A stretch of 64,000 bases of DNA from Streptomyces violaceusniger (GTDB lineage Bacteria > Actinomycetota > Actinomycetes > Streptomycetales > Streptomycetaceae): positions 9,114,001 to 9,178,000 of the forward strand of contig BJHW01000001.1 in NCBI GenBank assembly GCA_005405945.1, read 5' to 3'. The position numbers were made by a program, and so were the translations under genes. Below the pieces are notes generated by a model that had not been told where the DNA came from, ran no database searches, and was given only the letters and a program-made list of their open reading frames with translations. This document shows positions 1 through 8,322 of this stretch, one piece after another (the stretch's first letter is position 1; the number at the start of each line of letters is the position of its first letter).

Positions 1-841
1 CGATCATCTCGCCGACCGCCTTCACATGCCCGGCGTTCTCGGCGATCAGCGCGATCACCACCGGCAGCGCCACCAGCACCGCCGACCAGTGGAAGGTGGG
101 CCCGTGCAGGGACGGCAGGCCGATCCAGTCCGCCTTGGTCACCCCGGAGAGATCCAGCCGCCAGTGGTCGGTGACCCGTCCGCTGCCGTCGATGGAGTGG
201 ATCTTGCCGAAGACGCGGTCGAAGGCCCAGGAGACCGCATAGCCGAAGACCAGCCCCAGGAAGATCGCGACACGTGACCAGAAGCCCCGCAGACAGACCA
301 CCGCCGCCCCGGTGAGCAGCATCGTCAGCAGCGCGGTCCACTGATCGGCGGGCCAGTACGTACCGGCGGTCACCGGTGCCAGATTGAACCCGATCAGCAT
401 GACCACCGCGCCGGTCACCACCGGCGGCATCGCCGCGTGGATGATCCGGGCGCCGAACGTCCGTACCGCCAGACCGCTCAGCAACAGCACACCGCCGACC
501 ACCAGGATCGCCCCGGTGACGGCCGCGCTGCCGCCGCCCTGCGCCCTGATCGCGGCGGCCACGCCGACGAAGGACAGGCTGCACCCCAGATAGCTGGGGA
601 TCCGGCCGCGGGTCGCGAGCAGGAAGAGGACGGTCGCGACCCCGGACATCATGATCGCGAGGTTGGGGTCGAGCCCCATCAGCACCGGGGCGACGAAGCT
701 GGCCCCGAACATGGCCACGACGTGCTGCGCGCCGAGCCCCACCGTCCTCGGCCACGACAGCCGCTCATCCGGCTTGACGACGGCACCGGGGGCGGGGGTG
801 CGCCCATCGCCGTGCAGGGTCCAGCCCACGCCGAGGCCCAT
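1..841 (-). CDS. NCS2-family uracil/xanthine permease, 3' end outside window
   Basis: This is the N-terminal 280 codons of a multi-pass inner-membrane nucleobase:cation symporter (NCS2 family) that would import uracil, xanthine or a related base. I place the start at the ATG at 841-839 because a GGAG lies about six bases upstream and the N-terminus reads MGLGVGWTLHGDG, followed by the first hydrophobic segment (LGAQHVVAMFGAS). The last visible residues contain LIAENAGHVKAVGEM, the glutamate-containing substrate-helix signature of the family. Family members are about 430-480 residues, so roughly the last third is missing. The upstream gap to the next minus-strand gene is only 68 bases, so the two could be co-transcribed. 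Substrate choice between uracil and xanthine cannot be made from this fragment. Confidence 0.85.
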   Translation of the reverse strand, partial: MGLGVGWTLHGDGRTPAPGAVVKPDERLSWPRTVGLGAQHVVAMFGASFVAPVLMGLDPNLAIMMSGVATVLFLLATRGRIPSYLGCSLSFVGVAAAIRAQGGGSAAVTGAILVVGGVLLLSGLAVRTFGARIIHAAMPPVVTGAVVMLIGFNLAPVTAGTYWPADQWTALLTMLLTGAAVVCLRGFWSRVAIFLGLVFGYAVSWAFDRVFGKIHSIDGSGRVTDHWRLDLSGVTKADWIGLPSLHGPTFHWSAVLVALPVVIALIAENAGHVKAVGEMI

Positions 842-909
842 GACTGCTCCACTTCATCGCTACGGGGATTCGCAGCAATGTTAGTTGGCCGAAAATGTGC
901 GCCTTGCAG

Positions 910-1785
910 CTATGTGAGATCGGCCCCGGTGACCTCGTTGGTGAAATCGTCGGCCAGTGACTGCGCCTCGGCGTAGCCGGGCAGGCCGGCCGCTTGATCG
1001 GCTTGGCCGCGGGCGCCGGGGTGGCCGATCGACCAGGCCAGCTCGACGGCGTGGTCCAGGGCGGCCCGGAAGAGCAGCGAACCGCAGCTGATCCGCCGCA
1101 CCCCGAGCTCGGCCAGCCGCTCGTAGGTGTGGCGGCCGGGCGTGAAGAGGATGTTCAGCGGGATCTCGCCGAGGTCGTCGGCCAGTGCGCCGATGTCCTG
1201 CTCATCGGTGAGCGCGGGCACGAAGATCCCGTCCGCGCCCGCCCGTACGTACGCCTCGATGCGCTCGGCGGCGGTGGACAGCGAGGGCGGGGTGCCGCCA
1301 CCGATCGCGGCGAGCCAGTGGGTGTCGGTCCGGGCGTTCACGAACAGCCGGGGCACCCGCTCCTTGACGGCCGCGATCACCGCGGTCTGGTGGCCCAGCG
1401 GGGCGAGGGTGCCGTCGAGGCGTCCGTCCTCGATGTTCACGCCGACCACCCCGGCCCGGTCCAGCTCGGCCGCCACCGCCGCGACCTCCTCGGGCCGGTC
1501 GCCGAACCCGCCCTCGATGTCGACGGTCACCAGCGCCGGGAGCCGGGCGATGCCCCGGGCGAGGGCGAGGGTTCCATCGCGGGCGGCGCCGGTCGCGTCC
1601 GGCAGTCCGGCCGCCGCGGCCACACCGAGGCTGGTGGTGCCGATGGCGGCGAAGCCGCGCCGGACGAGGGCGGCGGCGGAGGCGTGGTCCCATGCGTTGG
1701 GCAGCAGCAGGGGCCGGTCGCCGTGGTGGAGCCGGCGGAAGGCGGTGTGACGGTCGGGGGCCGGGCCATCGCTCGTATCGCTCAT
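910..1785 (-). CDS. isocitrate lyase/PEP mutase-family protein
   Basis: A 291-residue cytoplasmic enzyme of the isocitrate lyase/phosphoenolpyruvate mutase superfamily (carboxyvinyl-carboxyphosphonate phosphorylmutase-like TIM barrel). Visible family marks are LLLPNAWDHASAAALVRRG near residue 25, the strand-end acidic metal site in TVDIEGGFGDRPEEV (about 110-125), and GVNIEDG about 25 residues later, followed by a VNARTDTHW strand. I start at ATG 1785 (MSDTSDG); an in-frame start 37 codons upstream would run through an arginine/proline-rich stretch encoded by a tandem repeat and looks non-coding. The size and the lack of the KKCGH-type active-site loop of true isocitrate lyase suggest a PEP mutase-like or methylisocitrate-lyase-like C-C or P-C lyase of unknown substrate. 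The MFS gene lies upstream on the same strand, 139 bases away. Confidence 0.8.
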   Translation of the reverse strand: MSDTSDGPAPDRHTAFRRLHHGDRPLLLPNAWDHASAAALVRRGFAAIGTTSLGVAAAAGLPDATGAARDGTLALARGIARLPALVTVDIEGGFGDRPEEVAAVAAELDRAGVVGVNIEDGRLDGTLAPLGHQTAVIAAVKERVPRLFVNARTDTHWLAAIGGGTPPSLSTAAERIEAYVRAGADGIFVPALTDEQDIGALADDLGEIPLNILFTPGRHTYERLAELGVRRISCGSLLFRAALDHAVELAWSIGHPGARGQADQAAGLPGYAEAQSLADDFTNEVTGADLT

Positions 1786-1830
1786 ATCACCGACCGTACG
1801 GCCGGATCCCTTCGGCGCTCGCCGAACGAT

Positions 1831-1894
1831 GGCGGTGCCGGAGCCGGAGGGTGGCGGTGCCGGAGCCGGAGGGTGGCGGTGCCGGAGACGGTGC
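1831..1894. repeat. 22-bp tandem direct repeat, about 3 copies
   Basis: Copies of GGCGGTGCCGGAGCCGGAGG-type sequence begin at 1831, 1853 and 1875, a 22-base period, with the third copy diverging at its end. The repeat fills the gap between the start of the PEP mutase-like gene (1785) and the end of the MFS gene (1925), so it lies in the 5' region of the former. No function is apparent; copy number may vary between strains. Confidence 0.8.
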
Positions 1895-1924
1895 ACCGCC
1901 CCGGCGGCCCCGCCCCGTGACGCG

Positions 1925-3157
1925 TCAGGAGAGCGTGGTCCGGGACGTCGACGGGTCGGGGTGCGGGGCGGAACCCGTGGCGTCCGTCCCCGCCGGGGTC
2001 CGCAGCACCCCGGCCCCCGCCACCAGCCCCAGCGCCAACGCCGTGACCAGGCAGAACGAGATCGTCAGCGAGGTCAGATCCGCGATCGAGCCCATCGCCG
2101 CCGGAGCGACCAGCCCCGAGGTGTAGGTGATCGTGGCGACGCCCGCGATGGCCTGACTCGGGGCCGGGCCGCTGCGCCCGGCGGCGGCGAAGGCCAGCGG
2201 TACCACGACCGCGATGCCCAGGCCGATGAGGCCGAATCCAACGATGGCGAGGACGGGCCCGGAGGCGGTGACCACGAGGAGGCCCCCGGCGGTGGCGAGG
2301 ACGCCGCCCGTGCGTACGGTCCGCACCGGCCCGAATCGGCCCACCACCGCGTCCCCGACGAGCCGGGCGCCGGCCATCGTGCAGGAGAAGGCGGTGGTGC
2401 AGGCGGCGGCGACACCGGGGGAGGCGTCCAGGACGTCGCGCAGATAGACCGCCGACCAGTCCAGGCTCGCCCCCTCGGCGAAGACCGCGCAGAATCCCAC
2501 CGCCCCGATGATCAGCGCGGAGCGGGGCGGCAGGGCGAAGCGGGGCGGTGGGTGCTCCTCGGGGGCGCTGCGCAGGTCCAGGACCCAGTGGCAGGCCACC
2601 GCGCCGAGCACCGTGAGGACCCCGGCGGCGATGGCGAGATGGAGCCGGGCGTCGGCCTCGGCGTGCGCGGCGACCGTGCCCGCCGCCGAGCCGGTGAGCG
2701 CGCCGACGCTCCACATGCCGTGCAGCCCGGACATGATCGAACGGCCGAGGCGGTTCTCGACCTCCACACCGAGGGCGTTCATGGCGACGTCGGACATCCC
2801 GGCGGTCGCGCCGAAGACGAGCAGCACACCGCACAGCCAGACCAGCCCGGGCGCGAGCGGGGGCATCACCAGCCAGGCGGTCCACAGGGCGAGCAGTCCG
2901 CGCAGCGCCGCGCGGGCGCCGAAGCGATGGCTGATCCGCCCGGCCAGGGGCATCGCGACCGAGGCCCCGATGGCGGGGAAGGCGAGCGCGAGGCCGAGTT
3001 GACCGGCGCTCAGGTCCAGCCGCTCCTGGACCCAGGGGATACGGGTGGCGAAGTTGCCGGTCACCGCGCCGTGCACGGCGAACACCGCCGCCACGGCGAT
3101 TCGCGCCCGCCGTACCGGGCGCATCTCGGACGCCCCGGACTCCTTGAGCCTGCCCAT
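1925..3157 (-). CDS. MFS transporter
   Basis: A 410-residue major facilitator superfamily transporter with about twelve hydrophobic helices, starting IAVAAVFAVHGAVTG and ending with a polar PHPDPSTSRT tail. The A-motif region between helices 2 and 3 reads AGRISHRFGARAALRG, and the mid-loop after helix 6 is polar (RSAPEEHPPPRF). The protein looks like a drug/sugar efflux-type MFS, substrate unknown. I use the ATG at 3157; a second Met at residue 12 is an alternative. A GGGAGG lies about ten bases upstream of 3157. It is transcribed divergently from a ROK-family regulator across a perfect inverted repeat, a common arrangement in streptomycetes in which the regulator controls the transporter. 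Confidence 0.85.
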   Translation of the reverse strand: MGRLKESGASEMRPVRRARIAVAAVFAVHGAVTGNFATRIPWVQERLDLSAGQLGLALAFPAIGASVAMPLAGRISHRFGARAALRGLLALWTAWLVMPPLAPGLVWLCGVLLVFGATAGMSDVAMNALGVEVENRLGRSIMSGLHGMWSVGALTGSAAGTVAAHAEADARLHLAIAAGVLTVLGAVACHWVLDLRSAPEEHPPPRFALPPRSALIIGAVGFCAVFAEGASLDWSAVYLRDVLDASPGVAAACTTAFSCTMAGARLVGDAVVGRFGPVRTVRTGGVLATAGGLLVVTASGPVLAIVGFGLIGLGIAVVVPLAFAAAGRSGPAPSQAIAGVATITYTSGLVAPAAMGSIADLTSLTISFCLVTALALGLVAGAGVLRTPAGTDATGSAPHPDPSTSRTTLS

Positions 3158-3179
3158 GCTTGTCGCACCCTCCCCGTAG

Positions 3180-3260
3180 CGCCGACCCGCCCGTACCCGT
3201 ACTCGTGCCCGTACTTGTTCCCGTGCTGGTGCCCGTACCCGTGCGTGCTTGCGCCCGGCC
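3180..3260. repeat. degenerate short tandem repeat (CCCGTACCCGTG-like)
   Basis: The divergent MFS-ROK spacer carries an imperfect run of CCCGTACTCGTG / CCCGTACTTGTT / CCCGTGCTGGTG-type units with a period of about 12 bases. It would encode a VPVLVPVLVPV-type peptide if translated, but it lies upstream of the best ROK start and is probably not coding. Confidence 0.6.
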
Positions 3261-3281
3261 CGTGCCGTGGCCCACCGGAAA

Positions 3282-3304
3282 CTATCAGGAAGGCTCCCTG
3301 ATAG
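3282..3304. promoter_or_regulatory. inverted-repeat operator between MFS and ROK genes
   Basis: CTATCAGG (3282-3289) and its exact reverse complement CCTGATAG (3297-3304) flank a 7-base spacer. The element sits 39 bases before the ROK start codon and about 125 bases before the MFS start. The position and symmetry fit a binding site for the ROK repressor that would control both divergent genes. The binding assignment is inference. Confidence 0.6.
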
Positions 3305-3342
3305 ATAGGGATTTTTCCCCGGCCTTCTGGAAGGATCCCGGC

Positions 3343-4569
3343 ATGACCTCGACGAGCGTGTCCGTGGCGGGCCGCACCGCCTCTCCGAGTACGGCGCGGG
3401 CCATCAACGACCGCCTCGCCCTGCACCTGCTCAAGGACAAGGGGCCGTTGACCGCGGGGGAGCTCAAGTCGCTGACCGGGCTGTCCCGTCCCACCATCGC
3501 GGACCTGGTCGAGCGGCTGCGGCAGACCGGTCTCGTGGCGGTCGTGGGGGAGTCGGGGGCGGAGCGCCGGGGGCCCAACGCCCGGGTGTACGGGATCGTC
3601 GCCGACAGCGCGCATGTGGCCGGGGTCGACGTCCGTACGGATGGCGTCGCCGTCTGTGTGGCCGATCTGCTGGGCCGGACCGTGGCCGAGGAGTCGCTTC
3701 CGGTGGCCCCGGACGGGGATCCGGCGCACACCGTGGCGGCCGTGGTGGCCCTGGTGGAGCGGGCCGCCGAGCGGGCGGGGGCGGCGCGGCTGCACCACAT
3801 CGGCATCGGCGTGCCCGGTCTCATCGACCCCGCCACCGGGGAGCTCAACTCGCCTGGCGGGCTGCCCTCCTGGCACCGTGAGCTGGCCACCGCGCTGCAC
3901 GACGGCCTCGCGGCACCGGTGCTGCTGGAGAACGAGGTCAATCTCGCGGCCGTCGCCGAACAGCGGCTGGGCGCGGTGCGCGACCGCGACACCTTCGTGC
4001 TGCTGTGGCTCGGCCACGGCATCGGCGCGGCCGTGGTGCTGGACCGGGTGCTGCGGCGCGGAGCGTCCGGCGGCACCGGGGAGATCGGCTTCCTGCCGGT
4101 GCCGGGGACCGTGGGGCTGCCCTCCGCCACCGGCTGCGACGGCGGGTTCCACTCCCTGGTGAGCAGCGCCGCGGTCTGTGAACTCGCCCAGGAGCACGGT
4201 CTGGAGGCCGCGGCGGGCGGCTCGCGTGGGGAGGGGGCGGAGGACTCCGGCGCGGCGGAGGCGGTGATCCGCGCGGCCCTGGAGGCGGGGGAGCGGGGCG
4301 AGACCTTCCTGGAGGCGCTGGCGGCCCGTATCGCGCTGGGCGTCGCCGCGATCTGCGCGGTGCTCGACCCGGGGTGCGCGGTGCTCGGCGGCGAGGTCGG
4401 CCGGGCCGGGGGCGAGGGGCTCGCCCGGCGGGTGGAGGAGCACGTGGCCCGGCTGTCGCCGCTGCGGACGCGGGTGCGGGCGGGGGTGGTGGGCGGTGGC
4501 GGGGTGCTGCGGGGCGCCGTGCTGACGGCGCTGGACGCGACGCAGAACGAGCTGTTCGGCGCCCCGTAG
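3343..4569 (+). CDS. ROK-family transcriptional regulator
   Basis: A 408-residue ROK-family protein with an N-terminal winged-helix DNA-binding domain (about residues 20-80, with LTAGELKSLTGLSRPTIADL as the helix-turn-helix) fused to a sugar-kinase-like fold. The nucleotide/sugar domain shows GVDVRTDGVAV, GIGVPGLIDPATGELN and LLENEVNLAAVAEQ, and the acidic/glycine motif GGTGEIGFLPV. The canonical ROK zinc motif (CxCGxxGCxE) is weak: only GCDGG is seen about where it should be, so zinc binding and kinase activity are doubtful. I choose ATG 3343 because AAGGA lies about eight bases upstream; the longer frame from 3160 is repeat-encoded. It probably represses the divergent MFS gene through the 3282-3304 inverted repeat and is relieved by a sugar or similar ligand. 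Confidence 0.85.
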   Translation: MTSTSVSVAGRTASPSTARAINDRLALHLLKDKGPLTAGELKSLTGLSRPTIADLVERLRQTGLVAVVGESGAERRGPNARVYGIVADSAHVAGVDVRTDGVAVCVADLLGRTVAEESLPVAPDGDPAHTVAAVVALVERAAERAGAARLHHIGIGVPGLIDPATGELNSPGGLPSWHRELATALHDGLAAPVLLENEVNLAAVAEQRLGAVRDRDTFVLLWLGHGIGAAVVLDRVLRRGASGGTGEIGFLPVPGTVGLPSATGCDGGFHSLVSSAAVCELAQEHGLEAAAGGSRGEGAEDSGAAEAVIRAALEAGERGETFLEALAARIALGVAAICAVLDPGCAVLGGEVGRAGGEGLARRVEEHVARLSPLRTRVRAGVVGGGGVLRGAVLTALDATQNELFGAP

Positions 4570-4583
4570 GCCGTGGACCCGCC

Positions 4584-4605
4584 GAATCCGTGGGGTGGCG
4601 GATTC
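4584..4605 (+). terminator. possible hairpin terminator after ROK gene
   Basis: GAATCCG (4584-4590) and CGGATTC (4599-4605) form a perfect 7-bp stem with an 8-base loop, 14 bases after the ROK stop codon. There is no T-run, as is usual in Streptomyces terminators. Confidence 0.4.
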
Positions 4606-4617
4606 CTGTGCGATCTC

Positions 4618-4646
4618 TTGTCGTGCCCATGGAGCCGCCTTACTCT
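4618..4646 (+). promoter_or_regulatory. SigA/HrdB-like promoter for the alginate-lyase-family gene
   Basis: TTGTCG at 4618-4623 and TACTCT at 4641-4646 are separated by exactly 17 bases, an acceptable vegetative -35/-10 pair. Transcription would start near 4653, giving a leader of about 45 bases that contains the 4663-4677 inverted repeat. Confidence 0.5.
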
Positions 4647-4662
4647 GAGCCCGATCTCAATT

Positions 4663-4677
4663 CTGAATAGCGTTCAG
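4663..4677. promoter_or_regulatory. possible operator (CTGAA-N5-TTCAG)
   Basis: A perfect 5-bp inverted repeat with a 5-base spacer lies just downstream of the predicted transcription start and 20 bases before the start codon at 4698. The position suits a repressor-type site for a catabolic regulator; which regulator is unknown. Confidence 0.35.
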
Positions 4678-4697
4678 CTATCTGATTGGAGTGCTCG

Positions 4698-6001
4698 ATG
4701 GGTGCACCTCCAGCGGGACGCGGGCGGATCGCCCGGGCGGTCATCGCCGCCTCCGCCCTCCTGGCCGTCCTGGCGATCCCCGCCGCCCCTTCCGCGCAGG
4801 GCGCCGAGCGCGTCCGGCATTCCGGCCCGGTGCCCCGTACGGTGGTGCTCGACGGGCCCCGACTGTCCCTCACCAAGCTGAAACTGCAGCTGGGAGACCG
4901 CAATCTGCGGCGGACCGTACGCGATCTGACCGCCCAGGCCGACCAGTGGATGAAGCAGGGCCCTGGACGGTCACCGACAAGGACCAGGTGCCGCCCAGCG
5001 GCGACAAACACGACTACTTCAGCCAGGCCCCCTACTGGTGGCCCAGCCGGCCCAAGACCGAGGACAATCCGTACGGCTGCCCCTACGTTCAGAAGGATGG
5101 CCAACGGAACCCCGACGTGGACAAGATGACGGACCGTCCCGAGGCCGGGAAGGTCTTCGAGTCCGCCTACGAGCTCTCGCTGGCCTGGTACTACACCGGT
5201 GAGCGGGCCTACGCCGAGCACGCCGCGGACATCCTGCGCACCTGGTTCGTCACCCCGGCGACCCGGATGAACCCGAACCTGAACCACGCGCAGTTCATCC
5301 CCTGCAAGTACGACGGCCGCTCGATCGGGATCATCGACTTCTCCCAGGCCTTCACCAGCCTCCTCGACGCCGCCGCGCTCCTCGACACCGGCGCTCCCGG
5401 CTGGTCCAAGAGCGACCACGCGGGCTTCCGCACCTGGAACAAGCAGTTCCTGGACTGGCTGGTGAACAGCGACTTCGGCAAGGAGGAGGGCGCGGCCGAG
5501 AACAACCACGGCACCTTCTACGACATGCAGGTCGCCGCCATCGCCACCGCCGTGGGCGACCGGGACCGCGCCCGCCAGGTGCTCCTCGACGCCCGCACCA
5601 AGCGCATCGACACTCAGATCGCGGCCGACGGCACGCAGCCGCAGGAGCTGAAGCGGACCCGGAGCTTCCACTACTCGACCTTCAACCTGGTCGCGTACAC
5701 CCGGATGGCCGCCATCGGCAAGCACATCGGGGTGGACCTGTGGAATTACACCGGGCCCGGTGGCGGGAACCTCTTCAAGGCGGTCGACCTCCTGCTCCCG
5801 GCGGCCACGGGCGCCGCGCCCTGGCCGTACCCGGAGCTCGACTTCCGCGCCTACGCGGCGAGCGACATCGTCCACGCGGCGGCCGACGCGGGTGACCGCA
5901 AGGCTCGCGCGGCGCTGCCCAAGCTCCAGACCCCGCCCGGCGGCGACCTGTGGGCCTTGCGGCCGGCGGTCGAACAACTCGACAGCATCGCCCAGGGCTG
6001 A
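4698..6001 (+). CDS. secreted alginate lyase family protein, frameshifted as assembled
   Basis: An exported polysaccharide lyase of the alginate lyase family (PF05426-type all-alpha fold), expected to cleave uronate-containing polymers by beta-elimination. The start at ATG 4698 is preceded by GGAG, and the N-terminus is a Sec signal peptide (RIARAVIAASALLAVLAIPA, then AQGAE). The mature part begins LSLTKLKLQLGDRNLRRTVR. The frame then changes at the CCC of 4961-4963: the second frame continues GPWTVTDKDQVPPSGDKHDY and on through the family motifs YWWPSR, ENNHGTFYDMQ (catalytic Asn-His region) and RSFHYSTFN to the stop at 6001. One extra C in that run restores a single protein of about 434 residues. 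A homopolymer sequencing error is more likely than a true pseudogene because both halves are intact. Confidence 0.75.
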
Positions 6002-6869
6002 CGGGCATCTCTCCCCGCCCCGCCCCTTCCCGATCCGGGGGCGGGCCCCCGGGCCCCGTCTGGGGACGGTCCCGTGGCGCGGCGCTTGGTCGGGGGCGGG
6101 GTGTCCTGCGGGTGGTGGGGGGCCGGGGTCGGGCCCGGGGTCGGTGGTTGCGGCGGTCCCCGGACTGTTGGTGGCGGGAGCGTCGTCCTCCCCGCCCCGC
6201 CCCTTCCCGAATCGGGGGCAAGCCCCCGGCCCCCGTCCGGGGATGGTCCCCGTGGCGTCGCGCTTGGTCGGGGCACCCGCCCCGCCCCTTCCCGCTCCGG
6301 GGCAAGCCCCCGAGCCCTGCTCCGAAGCGGCCTTCATGCCGTGCAGCTCCGCCGAGGCCGCGGCGCCCCGTAGGTGGCGGGTGGCAGAGGCGGGGGTGGG
6401 CGCCCCTTCCGGGTCGGGGGCTACAAGCCTGGGCCCGGCCGCACAGCGCTGTCCGGGGCTGCCGCGCCGGCTGGGGCAGCAGCAAGGGCGAGCCGTCCCG
6501 GCCGCTACCGCCTGTGGGGGATCGGGGCCTCGGCGGGGCCACGCGGGATGGAGGCCACTCCCCAGCGGGACCCGGGGCCGGGGCCCTTGCAAAGGGGATC
6601 TGCGGACGCGGCCCCGGCGTCGCTGGGCCCGCCGGGGGCCGGGGGCTGTGCCCCCGGTTCGGGAAGGGGCGGGGTGGGGAATCCGCTCCCGGGCCCGGGG
6701 GGGCAAAGCGTTCCCGGCCCGGGCGGGGGAAACCGTTCCCGACCGGGGCGGGGGATCGGCCGGCACTGGGGCGAGGGGCCCCTCCGGGGCTTGGGTGGGT
6801 GAGGGAGGCCACATGGGGGTTGCCTCCCACCTGCGTCGATGGCCATGGCACACTGGGCCCGTACCAGTG
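6002..6869. repeat. gene-free GC-rich region with repeated CCCCGCCCCTTCCCG elements
   Basis: I see no convincing gene here: all frames give glycine/arginine/proline-rich products without domain features. The stretch holds at least three direct copies of a CCCCGCCCCTTCCCGA-type element followed by a short GC hairpin (about 6013-6075, 6190-6258 and 6278-6325) and one inverted copy near 6640-6690 (CGGGAAGGGGCGGGGTGGGG). Similar elements recur at 15440-15625. The opposite orientation of the last copy would allow a very large hairpin in RNA. These look like the family of intergenic streptomycete repeats found between genes. Confidence 0.6.
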
Positions 6870-6875
6870 ACGTCA

Positions 6876-7002
6876 GCGCACTCCGGGGTCGGTGAAAATC
6901 CGAACCGGCGGTTACAGTCCGCGACCCGTCCGCCGCCAGCGGCCGGTTGACCAGGTGAAATTCCTGGACCGACGGTGAAAGTCCGGATGGGAGGCAGTGC
7001 GC
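6876..7002 (+). promoter_or_regulatory. FMN riboswitch (RFN element)
   Basis: The conserved RFN core is easily read: GGTGAAAATCCGAACCGGCG, then a GTTACAGTCCGCGACC-type arm, a variable arm, TTGACCAGGTGAAATTCCTG, GACCGACGGTGAAAGTCCGG and ATGGGAGGCAG. The closing P1 stem is perfect: GCGCACT (6876-6882) pairs with AGTGCGC (6996-7002). The element lies 167 bases upstream of ribD, so FMN binding would shut down expression of ribD-ribE-ribBA-ribH. I cannot tell transcriptional from translational control; no clear terminator follows, which favours translational or Rho-dependent control. Confidence 0.95.
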
Positions 7003-7169
7003 GGCGGTAGCGACATCACCGGTGCGCCGCCTCGGCGGTTCGCCCTCGCGCAAGCGGGATCAAGCGGGATGCGAACCCTTGCCGAACCCGGTGTGCTGGC
7101 GGCGGCGTTCCCGCTTCCGTGTCATCTCGACAGCCCCGGAGTCCGTGCCCGAAGAGGCAGGAGGACCCG

Positions 7170-8321
7170 GTGGCCACCGCAGCCGAAGCCCAAGCGATGC
7201 GCCATGCCGTCGCGCTCGCCGCACGAGGCCTCGGCCACACCAGCCCCAACCCCGTCGTCGGCTGCGTCGTCCTCGACGCCGGTGGCCGCGTCGTCGGCGA
7301 GGGCTGGCACCAGCGGGCCGGCGGTCCGCACGCCGAGGTCCACGCGCTGCGCGCGGCGGGGGAGCGGGCCCGCGGCGGCACCGCCGTCGTCACCCTCGAA
7401 CCCTGCGACCACACCGGCCGCACCGGCCCCTGCTCGCAGGCCCTGATCGCCGCCGGGATCGCCCGCGTCCACTACGCCGTCGCCGACCCCACCGCCCAGG
7501 CCACGGGCGGCGCCGCGACCCTGGCCGCCGCCGGGGTCGAGGTCGAGGCCGGGCTGCTGGCCGAGGAGGCCGAGGCGGTCAACGAGCCCTGGCTGACCGC
7601 GATGCGCCGCGGCCGCCCCTTCGTGCTGTGGAAGTTCGCCGCGACCCTGGACGGCCGCAGCGCCGCCGCCGACGGCACCAGCCGCTGGATCACCTCCGCC
7701 GAGTCCCGTGCCGATGTGCACCGGCTGCGCGCGGAGGCCGACGCCGTCGTGGTCGGCTCCGGCACCCTGCGCGCCGACGACCCCCACCTGGCCGTACGGG
7801 ACCGGGAGGGCGCCACTCAGCCGCTGCGGGTCGTCGTGGACACGGACGCCACCATCAAGCCCGGCGCCCGGGTGCTGGACGACGCCGCGCCCACGCTGAT
7901 CGCCGTCGCCGAGGACGCGGGCGTCGCGCACCTGCCCCGGCGGCCGGGCGTGGAGACCGTAAGGCTGCCGCGCGCGGAAACCGGCCTCCGGATCCCCGCG
8001 CTCCTGGCCGAGCTGCACCGCCGTGGGGTGCGCTCCGTCCTGCTGGAGGGCGGGCCCACCCTCGCCGGGGCGTTCCTCGCCGCGGGCGCCGTCGACAAGG
8101 TCGTCGGCTATCTCGCCCCCGTTCTGCTCGGCGCGGGCCCCGCCGCCCTCGCCGACGCCGGAATCACCACCATCGCGCAGGCGTTGCGTCTCGAGACGGC
8201 CGATGTGACCCGGCTCGGTCCCGATCTGCGCGTCACCGCCGTCCCCGTCACCGCGATCCCCGTCCCCGCCGTCCCCGTTCCTGTTCCCGTCGCCCCCGCC
8301 CCCCTCGCCGAGGAGAACTGA
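7170..8321 (+). CDS. ribD: riboflavin biosynthesis protein RibD (pyrimidine deaminase/reductase)
   Basis: A bifunctional cytosolic enzyme that deaminates 2,5-diamino-6-ribosylamino-pyrimidinone 5'-phosphate and then reduces the ribosyl side chain. The N-terminal deaminase (about residues 5-145) shows TSPNPVVGCVV, the zinc-binding HAEVHAL and PCDHTGRTGPC. The C-terminal reductase (about 150-365) shows ATLDGRSAAADGTSRWIT, VVVGSGTLRADDPHL and LLEGGPTLAGAF. I choose the GTG at 7170 because AGGAGGA lies just upstream; a longer frame from 7119 runs into the leader. The last 20 residues are a low-complexity PVPAVPVPV repeat that the enzyme does not need. The stop is one base before the ribE start, so the genes are translationally coupled, and all are under the FMN riboswitch. 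Confidence 0.95.
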   Translation: MATAAEAQAMRHAVALAARGLGHTSPNPVVGCVVLDAGGRVVGEGWHQRAGGPHAEVHALRAAGERARGGTAVVTLEPCDHTGRTGPCSQALIAAGIARVHYAVADPTAQATGGAATLAAAGVEVEAGLLAEEAEAVNEPWLTAMRRGRPFVLWKFAATLDGRSAAADGTSRWITSAESRADVHRLRAEADAVVVGSGTLRADDPHLAVRDREGATQPLRVVVDTDATIKPGARVLDDAAPTLIAVAEDAGVAHLPRRPGVETVRLPRAETGLRIPALLAELHRRGVRSVLLEGGPTLAGAFLAAGAVDKVVGYLAPVLLGAGPAALADAGITTIAQALRLETADVTRLGPDLRVTAVPVTAIPVPAVPVPVPVAPAPLAEEN

Positions 8322-8322
8322 A

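Noticed and set aside
994..1920. Plus-strand 308-codon frame opposite the PEP mutase-like gene
   Set aside because: The minus strand carries the family motifs and correct codon bias; the plus frame is Gly/Arg-rich shadow sequence.
6002..6869. Overlapping frames of 100-390 codons after the alginate-lyase-family gene
   Set aside because: All are low-complexity products of GC-rich repeats and none has a plausible start, ribosome binding site or domain.
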